Positions 17,462 through 26,215 of a DNA stretch of 64,000 nt are shown here, piece by piece. The DNA is taken from positions 18,360 to 82,359 of the forward strand of contig JAPYWL010000003.1 of the NCBI GenBank assembly GCA_028276365.1, read 5' to 3'. Numbering within the stretch: position 1 is the first letter of the stretch; each line of letters starts with the position of its first letter. This stretch comes from Deltaproteobacteria bacterium. GTDB lineage: Bacteria; DRYD01. Under the pieces are notes generated by a model that did not search any database, was not told the DNA's origin, and worked only from the letters and a program-made list of their open reading frames with translations. The position numbers and the translations under genes are program-made.

Positions 17462-18328
17462 TTAATTATTTTTATTATCTAATTGAAACTCAATACTAAC
17501 AGGTCTATGATCAGAAGCTATAGCAGTATCAGGTAGCTCCTGTTTTTCAAGAACATCAAAACTTCCCTGAACAACATATTTTTTTAAATTATCAGTTATT
17601 GTTATATAATCTATTATAGACGGTTTTCCTTTTAATTCTTTATAATCATTAGGCATATCAAAGTCTTTATTATCTTTTTCTGGTAAATGATAAACAGTAT
17701 AATGAGTAGGGGTATTAGTATCTTTTGAGAGTAAATCAATTTTTCTAACATCAGTAAATCCATTATTTTGGATTAAAGTTAAAGTTTTAGAAGGAGGTAA
17801 ATCATTAAAATCACCTGCTAATATAGTAGGTAAATTATCTTTTTTAGCTAACTCAATAGATCTTTTAGCTTCTTTTAATCTTTGTTCAACAGAATGAGGA
17901 TCCATTTTAGCTTTAAAATGAACTCCCATTATTTTAACATTAAATCCTGAAGCTAATTCTACTATAGCTTCAACAGGGGGTCTATAAAATGTAGTCTCAT
18001 TTTCATTGATAGTATATTTCTTTATAGGGAATTTTTTATCAATTAATAAAGCAACAGCAATTCCACGCCCATCACTTTTACCTACTATTATATTATACCT
18101 ATCCTTTAAACCCGCTAAGTTTAAAACTTGTTCAACTATTTCTCTATTTTCTACTTCTTCTAAAACTAAAATATCAGAATCTAAAGTTTTTAATACATTA
18201 GCTAAAGCTTTTAATTCATTATCAGGTTTAGGAGGCCCATCATCTTTATTAGGATCATCAACTTTATCAAATAAATTTTCTACATTATATGTAGTTATTT
18301 TTATTTTATTTACTCCATTTTCTATCAC
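17462..18328 (-). CDS. Endonuclease/exonuclease/phosphatase (EEP) family protein, GTG start
   Basis: A 288-residue EEP-fold protein. ITTYNVENLFD (residues 10-20), LVLEEVENREIVEQ, GVHFKAK, TILAGDFNDLPPS, and the final ASDHRPVSIEF carry the Asn, Glu, His, Asp-x-Asn and Ser-Asp-His residues of a Mg-dependent phosphodiesterase. The family includes nucleases and phosphoesterases, and this sequence alone does not separate them. There is no signal peptide. The start is GTG at 18328, 6 nt after GAGGTG; no in-frame ATG is near. It is divergently transcribed from pepF across 159 nt. Confidence 0.85.
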   Translation of the reverse strand: MIENGVNKIKITTYNVENLFDKVDDPNKDDGPPKPDNELKALANVLKTLDSDILVLEEVENREIVEQVLNLAGLKDRYNIIVGKSDGRGIAVALLIDKKFPIKKYTINENETTFYRPPVEAIVELASGFNVKIMGVHFKAKMDPHSVEQRLKEAKRSIELAKKDNLPTILAGDFNDLPPSKTLTLIQNNGFTDVRKIDLLSKDTNTPTHYTVYHLPEKDNKDFDMPNDYKELKGKPSIIDYITITDNLKKYVVQGSFDVLEKQELPDTAIASDHRPVSIEFQLDNKNN

Positions 18329-18347
18329 AATTTCACCTCATTTCTAC

Positions 18348-18374
18348 TTTTCTAAATACATTTTTCTAAATACA
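18348..18374. repeat. Two tandem 14-nt units in the EEP/pepF divergent promoter region
   Basis: TTTTCTAAATACA repeats with a 14-nt period between the divergent starts of the EEP gene and pepF. Its place just 5' of the EEP ribosome site would suit an operator, but it may be chance slippage. Confidence 0.6.
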
Positions 18375-18487
18375 TTTTAAAATTACAATGAAAATTAAAT
18401 TCATATTAAAAAAAATGTAAAAAATAAGTTAAAAAATTAATAGGAATATAAAAAGGGTTTCAAAACTCTATTTAAAATAATATTAAC

Positions 18488-20269
18488 ATGGAAAAAGAAT
18501 TAGAAAATGAAATCAATTTGCCAATTTGGTCCTTAAATGATATCTACCAATCTTTTAATGAATTTAACAAAGAACTACAAACTTTAGAAAATAAAATTGA
18601 AAAAATAAAAAATGAAATAAATAACCAAGATTTAGTTAATAATTTCATAGCTAAATTTCTAAAGATTCTAAATTTATATACTGATATATTTGAAACAAAC
18701 AGAAAATTAAACGCTTATTTATATTGTATTTTAAGTTGTGATTCTACAAACGAAGAAGCTAATAAATATCAAGGGAAATTACTAACAATCAATTCTATTT
18801 TAAAAACAATTCAAACCCAATTGGAAAGTATAATTTTTCAAAATAAAGATTTAATTATATCAAACTTAAATGAAAATAAAGATTTAAAAGAATATGAATA
18901 TTTTATAAAGAAATCTTTAGAAAATTTTGAACATAAAATGACATTAAATGAAGAAGAGCTATATAACTTAATTAGTATATCCTCAAACTCAGAATGGAAA
19001 TCATTATATGATCTAATTATAAGCAATATAAAAATAACTCTAAAAGATCAAGTTTTATCAATAAGCCAACTAAGGAATTTATATCACAACAAAAATAGAT
19101 CTCTTAGAGAAATTGTTTATAAAACAGAACTAGAAGAATTAGAAAAATATCATCATATTTTTGCTAAAATACTGAACTCAATAAAATGGGATTCAATAAT
19201 AATTTCTAAAAAAAGAAAATTTAACTCATTATTAGAAGCTACTTTATTTTATAATAGATTAGATTTAGAAACTTTTAATGTAATTTTAAATACTACATTT
19301 GAAAACCTAAATATAATAAGAAAATACTTTAAAATAAAGGCTAAATTGTTAAATTTAGAAAAATTAGAGTGGTATGATATATTTGCCCCAATTAACAATG
19401 AAGATAACCTAAACAACGAATATAAAGAATTAACGTATAATCAAGCAAAAAGTTTAATAATAAATGCTTTTCAAAATTTTAGTGATAATTTAAGTAATTT
19501 AGCTAAGCAAGCATTTGATAATAATTGGATAGATGCTAAACCAAGATTAGGTAAAAGTGACGGTGGATTTTGTATTTACGTCATACCCTTTAAATCCAGA
19601 ATTTTAGTTAATTATGATAATTCTATTAAGTCAGTTTTTACATTAGCTCACGAATTGGGTCATGCCTTTCATAATTATCTTTTATCTAATAATTTACCAA
19701 TATACAGGAATTCTCCATTGATTTTAGCAGAAACAGCCTCATTATTAGCTGAAAATATCTTAAGAAATTATATAAATAACATATCAACCTCTAAAGAACT
19801 TAAAATTACAATATTAGATGGCTTCCTATTAACCGTTAGCCAAGTAGTAATAGATATACTTTCTAGATTCTTATTTGAAAAAAAATTAGTAGAAATTAGA
19901 AAAGAAAGAAGCTTAAGTGCTAATGATCTTATAAACCTAATGCTCGATTCACAACAAGAAGTATATTTAGATTCTATCAATTCTTTTCATAAGTATATGT
20001 GGATATTAAAACCTCATTATTATCACTCTAATTTTTATAACTATCCTTACTTAATTGGATTACTAATAAGTTTAAGCTTATACCAATTATATTTAGAAAA
20101 ACAAATAAATATAAAAGATTATGAAGAAATATTAACTAATACAGGAAAAGAAAATCCTTACAATCTGTTAATTAAATATAATATAAATATAAAGCAAAAA
20201 AATTTTTGGGAAAAAGCATTTGAATTTATAAATAAGGAAATATTGGAATTTGAAAAATTAGCTAATTAA
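18488..20269 (+). CDS. pepF: Oligoendopeptidase F (M3B family)
   Basis: A 593-residue cytoplasmic zinc oligopeptidase that breaks down short peptides. The catalytic HELGHAFHNYL is at about 388-398, with the third ligand Glu in LILAETASLLAEN some 25 residues on, and HKYMWILKPHYYHSNFYNYPY matches the conserved C-terminal HxPHFY-NFYVYQYA-like region of PepF. Length is normal. It has no clear ribosome site; an AAAAGGG lies about 30 nt upstream. The amino-acid permease starts 12 nt after its stop, which suggests a peptide and amino-acid use operon. Confidence 0.92.
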   Translation: MEKELENEINLPIWSLNDIYQSFNEFNKELQTLENKIEKIKNEINNQDLVNNFIAKFLKILNLYTDIFETNRKLNAYLYCILSCDSTNEEANKYQGKLLTINSILKTIQTQLESIIFQNKDLIISNLNENKDLKEYEYFIKKSLENFEHKMTLNEEELYNLISISSNSEWKSLYDLIISNIKITLKDQVLSISQLRNLYHNKNRSLREIVYKTELEELEKYHHIFAKILNSIKWDSIIISKKRKFNSLLEATLFYNRLDLETFNVILNTTFENLNIIRKYFKIKAKLLNLEKLEWYDIFAPINNEDNLNNEYKELTYNQAKSLIINAFQNFSDNLSNLAKQAFDNNWIDAKPRLGKSDGGFCIYVIPFKSRILVNYDNSIKSVFTLAHELGHAFHNYLLSNNLPIYRNSPLILAETASLLAENILRNYINNISTSKELKITILDGFLLTVSQVVIDILSRFLFEKKLVEIRKERSLSANDLINLMLDSQQEVYLDSINSFHKYMWILKPHYYHSNFYNYPYLIGLLISLSLYQLYLEKQINIKDYEEILTNTGKENPYNLLIKYNINIKQKNFWEKAFEFINKEILEFEKLAN

Positions 20270-20281
20270 AAAACCAAAATT

Positions 20282-21652
20282 ATGAAAAATAAAATCAATC
20301 TTTTTGATGCTATAAATATAGTAGTAGGCTCAATGATAGGATCAGGTATATTCTTAGTTCCATCAATTATAGCTAATTATTTACCTAATGGTTGGTATAT
20401 GATAGCTTTATGGATAATAGCAGGTTTAATAACAATAGCAGGGGCATTAACATATGCAGAAATAGCTAACAAAATTCCCGCACAAGGGGGACAATATGTA
20501 TACTTAAAAGAGCTTTATAATAGCTTTATTGGATTTTTATTTGCATGGACTTTATTTTTTGTTATCCAAAGTGGAACAATAGCAGCAGTTGCTATAGCTT
20601 TCTCTAAATATTTAGGTACTTTCTTTAATTTTATATCAGAAAACAACTACATAATAAACTACGGTTTTTTTAAACTAAATACTGCTCAAATCATAGCTAT
20701 TATCTCAATTTGGATATTAACTTATATAAACATAAAAGGAATAAAATTAGGAGCACTGTTTCAAAATATATTTACTGTTTCTAAGGTTCTTGCTATAGTT
20801 ATTTTGATAATATTAGCTTTTAGCTATAAAGAAGGTAGTTTTAATAATTTAAATTCAATAAATATAGATAAAATCAATATAGACATAATGTTACTATTAC
20901 CAGCAATAGCTTTAAGTTTTTCAAAGATTTTCTTTGCATATGATGCTTGGTATAGTGTAACTTACGTTTCTCAAGAAGTAGAAAAACCTCAAATAAATAT
21001 CCCATTAAGTATGGTAATAGGTACATTAATAGTAACATTTATATATGTTTTAACCAATTTAGCATATATATATGTTATACCAATTAACGAAATGGGAAAA
21101 ATACCAGATAATAGAATAGCACAAGAAGTAGCATCAAGAGTTCTACCTGATATTGGCCCAGTTTTAATAGCTATAGGAATTATAATATCAACATTAGGAT
21201 GTAATAATGGATTAATACTCTCAGGTCCAAGAGTTATTGCAGTATTAGCTCAAGATAAATTATTTAATCCTTATTTAGCAAAAGTACATTATACTTACCA
21301 AACCCCCTACATAGCTCTTATTTTTCAAGCCATATGGACAACTATATTAATAGTCTTAGGTACATATAGCCAGTTACTAACGTATGTAACCTTTGCTTCC
21401 ATATCATTTAACGTATTAACAGTAATTGGAATATTTATATTAAGAAAAAAATATAAATACGAAAATCAGAATTATAAAACTTTTTTATATCCAATAACAC
21501 CCATAGTCTATATAATTTTTGGTATCTTATTTATAGCTTATCTAATTAAAGGGGATTTAATATCAACATTAGCGGGATTATTTATAATACTTAGTGGAAC
21601 CCCAATATACTTATATTACAAAAATAAAAATATAAAAAATTCAAAAAAATAA
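20282..21652 (+). CDS. APC-family amino-acid permease
   Basis: A 456-residue membrane protein with about 12 helices. FDAINIVVGSMIGSGIFLVP (TM1) and AGALTYAEIANKIPAQGGQYVYLKE (TM2-3) are the classic amino acid/polyamine/organocation superfamily signatures. The closest recognisable type is the LAT/YbaT-like group; the substrate cannot be told. It is 12 nt downstream of pepF and lacks its own ribosome site, so it is probably coupled to pepF. Such pairing fits uptake or exchange of amino acids in a peptide-fermenting organism (inference). Confidence 0.9.
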   Translation: MKNKINLFDAINIVVGSMIGSGIFLVPSIIANYLPNGWYMIALWIIAGLITIAGALTYAEIANKIPAQGGQYVYLKELYNSFIGFLFAWTLFFVIQSGTIAAVAIAFSKYLGTFFNFISENNYIINYGFFKLNTAQIIAIISIWILTYINIKGIKLGALFQNIFTVSKVLAIVILIILAFSYKEGSFNNLNSINIDKINIDIMLLLPAIALSFSKIFFAYDAWYSVTYVSQEVEKPQINIPLSMVIGTLIVTFIYVLTNLAYIYVIPINEMGKIPDNRIAQEVASRVLPDIGPVLIAIGIIISTLGCNNGLILSGPRVIAVLAQDKLFNPYLAKVHYTYQTPYIALIFQAIWTTILIVLGTYSQLLTYVTFASISFNVLTVIGIFILRKKYKYENQNYKTFLYPITPIVYIIFGILFIAYLIKGDLISTLAGLFIILSGTPIYLYYKNKNIKNSKK

Positions 21653-21677
21653 AGTAAAGTTATCTATTATTAAAAAA

Positions 21678-22928
21678 TTAATCTTCTACTTCTTGATTAC
21701 TTATAGATAATAGTACCTTGGATATTTTTGATTTTTTAATTTCTAAAATTTTTATCTGTATATTTTTATAATTTATTATTTCATCTTGTTTTGGTATTCT
21801 ACCTAATTTGCTATAAATAAATCCACTTAAAGTAGTATAATCATAATTTTCAGATTCTAAATTAATTCCAATAATTTCTTGTAAAGTATAGATATCTATT
21901 TTAGGATTTACAACAAACTCAGTATCACTAATTTTTTTTATTTCAATATCTTCTTCCTCTTTGTCATGTTCATCTTTAATAGGCCCGAATATTTCCTTAA
22001 AAATGTCTTCAATAGTAACTAAACCACTAGTTCCCCCATATTCATCTACAACAATAGCAACCGAAGCTCTATTTATTTGCATTATCCTTAATAACTCATT
22101 TATAGGCTTATTTTCAGGTACTAACATAGGTAATTTAACAATATCTCTTAATCTCAAGTGCTCCTGGTTATAGGCTAAATATCTTAAAATATCTTTTATA
22201 AATACAATACCTATAATATTATCAATAGTATCTTCATAAACTGGATACTTAGAATACCCTTTTCTTATTACTGTAGAAATAACTTCAGAGATGGTTTTAT
22301 TAGCTTCTAAAGCAGTTAACTCTACACGTGGCACCATTATCTCTTTTACTAAAGTTTCATTTAAACTTATTATTTTTTCTATAATTTCTTTCTGATCATC
22401 ACTTAAATTTGGATTATTAATACTAACTACCAAATCACTGTAATATTTATTAGATATATTAACTGTATCATCAGAAAATAATCTAATAAACGGATTCATC
22501 AAATCATTAATAAAACCTCCAAGATAACTAAAAAGATGATTAAACTTAAATGCTAATTCACTAAACTTCAAAAATTTTAAATAATTTACAAAAATATAGT
22601 TTCTTAAAATGAATTCAATAAAAAAAATAAGTAAAAATAAAACTAAAAGAAATACAATAAAAATAAGTTCTCCTTTAAAATAAAAAAAACTAAAAACTAA
22701 AAAAAATAAAGTAAATAAAAAAGTAAAAAATTTATTTCCTAAAACATATCTTTCACGATTATTAAGATATTCATCTTTTATCTTAAATAAATGCTGATAG
22801 TCTTTTACAATATAATTAATAGAAAAAAGCATAAGAAAATAAGAAATCCTTAAAAGGAGAATGAATATTATAAATAATAAAAAAATGAAAATTTTAATAA
22901 GTAAGCTCGCGTTCTCTATTTCTCCCAT
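21678..22928 (-). CDS. CorC/CNNM-type protein with CBS pair (first paralogue)
   Basis: A 416-residue protein. Four membrane segments occupy residues 10-140 but lack the well conserved DUF21 motifs seen in the next gene. Then come two CBS domains (about 195-310; EIMVPRVELTALEANKTI..., VVDEYGGTSGLVTIEDIFKEIFG) and a C-terminal CorC_HlyC transporter-associated domain from about 330. Members export Mg2+ or Co2+ or are annotated as hemolysins. It follows its paralogue by 48 nt on the same strand. The diverged membrane part suggests it may work as a partner of the second protein. Confidence 0.88.
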   Translation of the reverse strand: MGEIENASLLIKIFIFLLFIIFILLLRISYFLMLFSINYIVKDYQHLFKIKDEYLNNRERYVLGNKFFTFLFTLFFLVFSFFYFKGELIFIVFLLVLFLLIFFIEFILRNYIFVNYLKFLKFSELAFKFNHLFSYLGGFINDLMNPFIRLFSDDTVNISNKYYSDLVVSINNPNLSDDQKEIIEKIISLNETLVKEIMVPRVELTALEANKTISEVISTVIRKGYSKYPVYEDTIDNIIGIVFIKDILRYLAYNQEHLRLRDIVKLPMLVPENKPINELLRIMQINRASVAIVVDEYGGTSGLVTIEDIFKEIFGPIKDEHDKEEEDIEIKKISDTEFVVNPKIDIYTLQEIIGINLESENYDYTTLSGFIYSKLGRIPKQDEIINYKNIQIKILEIKKSKISKVLLSISNQEVED

Positions 22929-22976
22929 ATTTGCTATAACAGATACTGTATTCTTTTTTTTAATTTTAAACTTTAA

Positions 22977-24281
22977 CTATTTATATATTTTGATATATTT
23001 AATAGAATTTCCTTTTACGTCTAATAATCTAATTTTTAAATTTCCAATTTTTAATATTTCATTATTTTTAGGTTTTTTGCCTGCTAACAGATCATAAACT
23101 AAATTAGTAACTAATATATTACTTTTATAAATATTATTTTGTATTAAAATATCTTTTATTTCTTGGGGCAATTCATCTACATTTAAATTAGTATTAATAA
23201 TATATCCATCATAAGTTTTAAAGAAATCCAGTTTTTGTAAATCAAACTCATCCAAGATAGTCCCAATAACTATACTTAAAATATCATCAAAAGTAATAAT
23301 CCCCTTAGTTCCCCCAAATTCATCTACAACAATAGCCATTAAATTCTGAGTTTTTTGCATTTCCTGTAAAACATTAAATAAATTCCCATTCTCAGGAACA
23401 TATAAAACTTTTCTATTAACTAATTCTACTAAATCTTTTAAATAAAAAACTTTCTTTTTTATAGCTACAAAGAAATCTTTAATATGAAATATCCCAACAA
23501 TATTATCAATATCATCCTTATAAACAGGATACCTACTATGTAAATTATTTACTATTACATCTATAACATTTTCTATTCTCATTTCCTGATTTAAAGCTAC
23601 TATGTTTGTTCTATGAATCATAACATCCTTAACTTTTTTTTCATTTAATTTCAAAACCCCATTAATAATATCACTTAACTTTTCATTAATTACTCCTTTA
23701 TTTGATAATTCAAATAATATTTCTTTTATCTCATCAATAGAATATTTTAAATTATGCCCTTCAGAAATATCTAAGCCCAAATAACTAGCTATTTTATTTT
23801 GAGTTACCTTAACTAATAAAGTTAAAGGTAAAAACATATAATTAAAAAATTCTAAAAAAGGAGAAAAAATAATAATTATACGTTCTGGTTTATAAACTGC
23901 AAATAACTTAGGGACCTGCTCCCCCAATACCAAATGAAGGAAAGTAACAAATATAAAAGATAAAACTATACTAACTGAATGGATGTTAGAAAAATGAATA
24001 CCAAAAATATTAAATATTTTTTCAATAATAAAAGAAAAAGTAGGTTCAGCTAACCACCCTAAAATTAAACTTGCTAATGTTATCCCAACCTGACACGTAG
24101 CTAAATAGTGATCTAAATTCTTATATTGTTTATAAGGTAAATTAAATTTTATTTTTTTCAATTTCAATTCATTAGAAGCTACTAATGAGAATTCAGCTAA
24201 TACAAAAAAAGCATTAAAAGCTATTAATAAAAATAATAAAAATAATTTTTGATATAAACCTAAATTTTCCAAAACTTCCAT
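22977..24281 (-). CDS. CorC/CNNM-type Mg2+/Co2+ transporter-like protein (second paralogue)
   Basis: A 434-residue CNNM/CorB-like protein. The DUF21 membrane domain is well conserved (FFVLAEFSLVASNELKLKK, CQVGITLASLILGWLAEP, LGEQVPKLFAVYKPE). Two CBS domains follow (about 215-335; VMIHRTNIVAL, VVDEFGGTKGIITFDDILSIVIG) and a C-terminal CorC_HlyC domain. Homologues move Mg2+ across the inner membrane, driven by Na+ in CNNM proteins. It stands 27 nt after the dgkA-type gene. Tandem unequal paralogues are common in bacteria. Confidence 0.9.
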   Translation of the reverse strand: MEVLENLGLYQKLFLLFLLIAFNAFFVLAEFSLVASNELKLKKIKFNLPYKQYKNLDHYLATCQVGITLASLILGWLAEPTFSFIIEKIFNIFGIHFSNIHSVSIVLSFIFVTFLHLVLGEQVPKLFAVYKPERIIIIFSPFLEFFNYMFLPLTLLVKVTQNKIASYLGLDISEGHNLKYSIDEIKEILFELSNKGVINEKLSDIINGVLKLNEKKVKDVMIHRTNIVALNQEMRIENVIDVIVNNLHSRYPVYKDDIDNIVGIFHIKDFFVAIKKKVFYLKDLVELVNRKVLYVPENGNLFNVLQEMQKTQNLMAIVVDEFGGTKGIITFDDILSIVIGTILDEFDLQKLDFFKTYDGYIINTNLNVDELPQEIKDILIQNNIYKSNILVTNLVYDLLAGKKPKNNEILKIGNLKIRLLDVKGNSIKYIKIYK

Positions 24282-24308
24282 AAAAATTAAATTACCAAAA
24301 TCAAAAAA

Positions 24309-25055
24309 TTAAATTTTAAATAAATCCATTACTTTAAGTATAATCAAAGTAATAATTATTCCAAATAAGGTACCGTTAATTAACTCAGCTAAAGTATGGA
24401 TTTTAGCTTCATATCTACTTTGAATAACCAATAAAGCTAAAGTTATTGTCATAAGAATCATATACGGTTGATTCCAACTATGAATTATTATAAAAGTAGC
24501 AGTAGAAGACGCTAAAGCAGCATGCACGCTTATTAACCCCCCTTGAACATTCACCTTCTTATTAATCAATCTCATATACAAAACCTTTATTAACATACTT
24601 AATAATAAAACCAATACAAATACAAAAATAAACATATACTCAGGTATATTCGATAATTTTTCTATTAAAATTGGAGTATTTTCTTTAAATTTTTTTGTCA
24701 TTATAATATAAGCAATAATAACAGATAATACGGAAACTACTAAAACACTAGAAGAGGAAATATCCTTTATCACTTTTATTTGCTCATCATATTCTTCTGA
24801 TATTTTATCACTTATAAGTTCTATTGAAGTATTTATAGCTTCTAATGAAAATACTAACCCTATACAAAATAGAATAACTATTAACTCTAAATAACTTAAA
24901 TTCAAAAAAAATATTAATATTAAAACAGAGATAGCAACTATTAAATGAATTCTCATATTTCTCTCTTGATAAAAAATTTCCATTAGCCCATTAACAGCAT
25001 TAGAAAAACTCTCTATTATACTTTTACTTTTCTTTTCTCTTTTAAACTTACTCAT
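24309..25055 (-). CDS. DgkA-PAP2 fusion: undecaprenol/diacylglycerol kinase with phosphatase-like domain
   Basis: A 248-residue membrane protein of two parts. Residues 1-120 are DgkA-like: three helices with EAINTSIELISDKISEEYDEQIKVIKDISSSSVLV, which holds the catalytic Glu and the E-x-x-N-T-[AS]-I-E motif. Residues 130-248 resemble a membrane PAP2 phosphatase, with GGLISVHAALASSTAT and QSRYEAKIHTLAELINGTLFG; the S-x-H and R-x-x-x-x-x-H elements are degenerate but placed correctly. The fusion could phosphorylate and dephosphorylate undecaprenol carriers for wall synthesis. It lies between asd and the CorC genes. The phosphatase activity is uncertain. Confidence 0.82.
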   Translation of the reverse strand: MSKFKREKKSKSIIESFSNAVNGLMEIFYQERNMRIHLIVAISVLILIFFLNLSYLELIVILFCIGLVFSLEAINTSIELISDKISEEYDEQIKVIKDISSSSVLVVSVLSVIIAYIIMTKKFKENTPILIEKLSNIPEYMFIFVFVLVLLLSMLIKVLYMRLINKKVNVQGGLISVHAALASSTATFIIIHSWNQPYMILMTITLALLVIQSRYEAKIHTLAELINGTLFGIIITLIILKVMDLFKI

Positions 25056-25137
25056 AAATACTATACCAATTCTTTATAATAAAAAATAAATTTTCTTTAA
25101 TTATTTGGTTTAATTAGATAATATAAAATAATTAAAA

Positions 25138-26100
25138 TTAAACTTTATTTTTGTAAAAATTAGCTATAATCTGTTTAGCAATAATATAAGCATTATAAGC
25201 AGCACCCCTTAATAGGTTATCACTAACACTCCAAAATCCTAACAAATTACTTTCTAATTTCCTTATTCTAGCTATATGAACTTCATTAGTGTTAGAAACA
25301 TTATAAGGAACAGGTAAATTAGAATTATTTAGCCAAATCTTAAGAGCTTTTGTAATATCCCCAAATTCAATTAACTCATCAATTAATTTATTATAATTAA
25401 AATCTCTTTTAGTTTTAACATAAACCACTTGACTATGAGCTCTAATAACGGGAACCCTAACAGTAAAAGGGAAAACCTTAAAATTAGAGTTAAGTATCTT
25501 ATTAGATTCAAGAATAATCTTTTTCTCTTCAGTACAAATAATATTTTCTAAGTTAGAATCATCAAAAGATCCTATAACAGGAAACAAATTATAAGCTATA
25601 GGATAAGGTAAATTTTTAGCAGTAAAATCGTTATTTTTAATTTGATACTTAAATTCTTCTAAAGCTTTTTTACCTGCCCCAGAAACAGATTGATAAGTAG
25701 CAACATAAACCTCTTCTATACCATAGTTATCTAAAATAGGCTTTAGTGGAATAACAAGCTGTATAGTAGAACAATTAGGATTAGCTATTACCTTTTTATC
25801 AGGCTTTATTTTATTTAAATATTGATTATCTAACTCGGGTACAACTAAATTAACATCAGGATCTAATCTAAAAAAAGAACTATTATCAATAACAAAGGTA
25901 TCAGCATATATTTTAGGAGCTATATATGCACTAACTTCATTATCAACACATAAAAAAACTATATCCTGACTCCTTAATTTATCAAAATCAATATTATCAT
26001 TAGAACCTATAGGGTAAATTTCCCAATCTTCATTATTTTGAATTAATTTAGCTAATTCACTACCAACTAACCCATTTATTCCTACTATAGATACTCTCAT
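25138..26100 (-). CDS. asd: Aspartate-semialdehyde dehydrogenase
   Basis: A 320-residue cytoplasmic enzyme making aspartate semialdehyde, the branch point to lysine/diaminopimelate, threonine and methionine. The NADP-binding start VSIVGINGLVGSELAKLI, the catalytic Cys in ANPNCSTIQLVIPL, YQSVSGAGKKALEE and VRVPVIRAHSQVVYV are diagnostic. There is no Shine-Dalgarno sequence: the 12 nt before the ATG are nearly all U and A, and directly before them stands the pseudoknot element at 26113-26177. Control of translation or transcription by that element is the likely regulation. The upstream gene is murG, and both serve the cell wall if the flux goes to diaminopimelate. Confidence 0.95.
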   Translation of the reverse strand: MRVSIVGINGLVGSELAKLIQNNEDWEIYPIGSNDNIDFDKLRSQDIVFLCVDNEVSAYIAPKIYADTFVIDNSSFFRLDPDVNLVVPELDNQYLNKIKPDKKVIANPNCSTIQLVIPLKPILDNYGIEEVYVATYQSVSGAGKKALEEFKYQIKNNDFTAKNLPYPIAYNLFPVIGSFDDSNLENIICTEEKKIILESNKILNSNFKVFPFTVRVPVIRAHSQVVYVKTKRDFNYNKLIDELIEFGDITKALKIWLNNSNLPVPYNVSNTNEVHIARIRKLESNLLGFWSVSDNLLRGAAYNAYIIAKQIIANFYKNKV

Positions 26101-26112
26101 AAAAAATAATAA

Positions 26113-26177
26113 GCTGGAGTATTTGTATTCCGCCCTACTTCAAAAATTTTAATATTTTAAACTACCCAGCAGGCGGT
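26113..26177 (-). promoter_or_regulatory. Pseudoknot RNA element, copy 1, upstream of asd
   Basis: Read on the minus strand: stem-1 strand CCGCC, one nucleotide, stem-2 strand GCUGGG, a 30-nt AU-rich insert that can form its own weak hairpin, stem-1 partner GGCGG, the A-rich link AAUACAAAUA, and stem-2 partner CUCCAGC (five Watson-Crick pairs and a G-U). The last base is 12 nt before the asd ATG. Three other copies in this window share the pattern. The insert marks this copy as the long variant. The downstream run UUAUUAUUUUUU means that stem 2 alone could also work as a terminator-like hairpin. Confidence 0.75.
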
Positions 26178-26215
26178 CTTTTTAATAAAGCTAATCTCTC
26201 TTTATAACTTACATA

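Noticed and set aside
18006-18380. 124-codon plus-strand frame over the EEP gene start
   Set aside because: Antisense shadow of a clear EEP-family protein, Ser/Leu-rich as expected for such complements.
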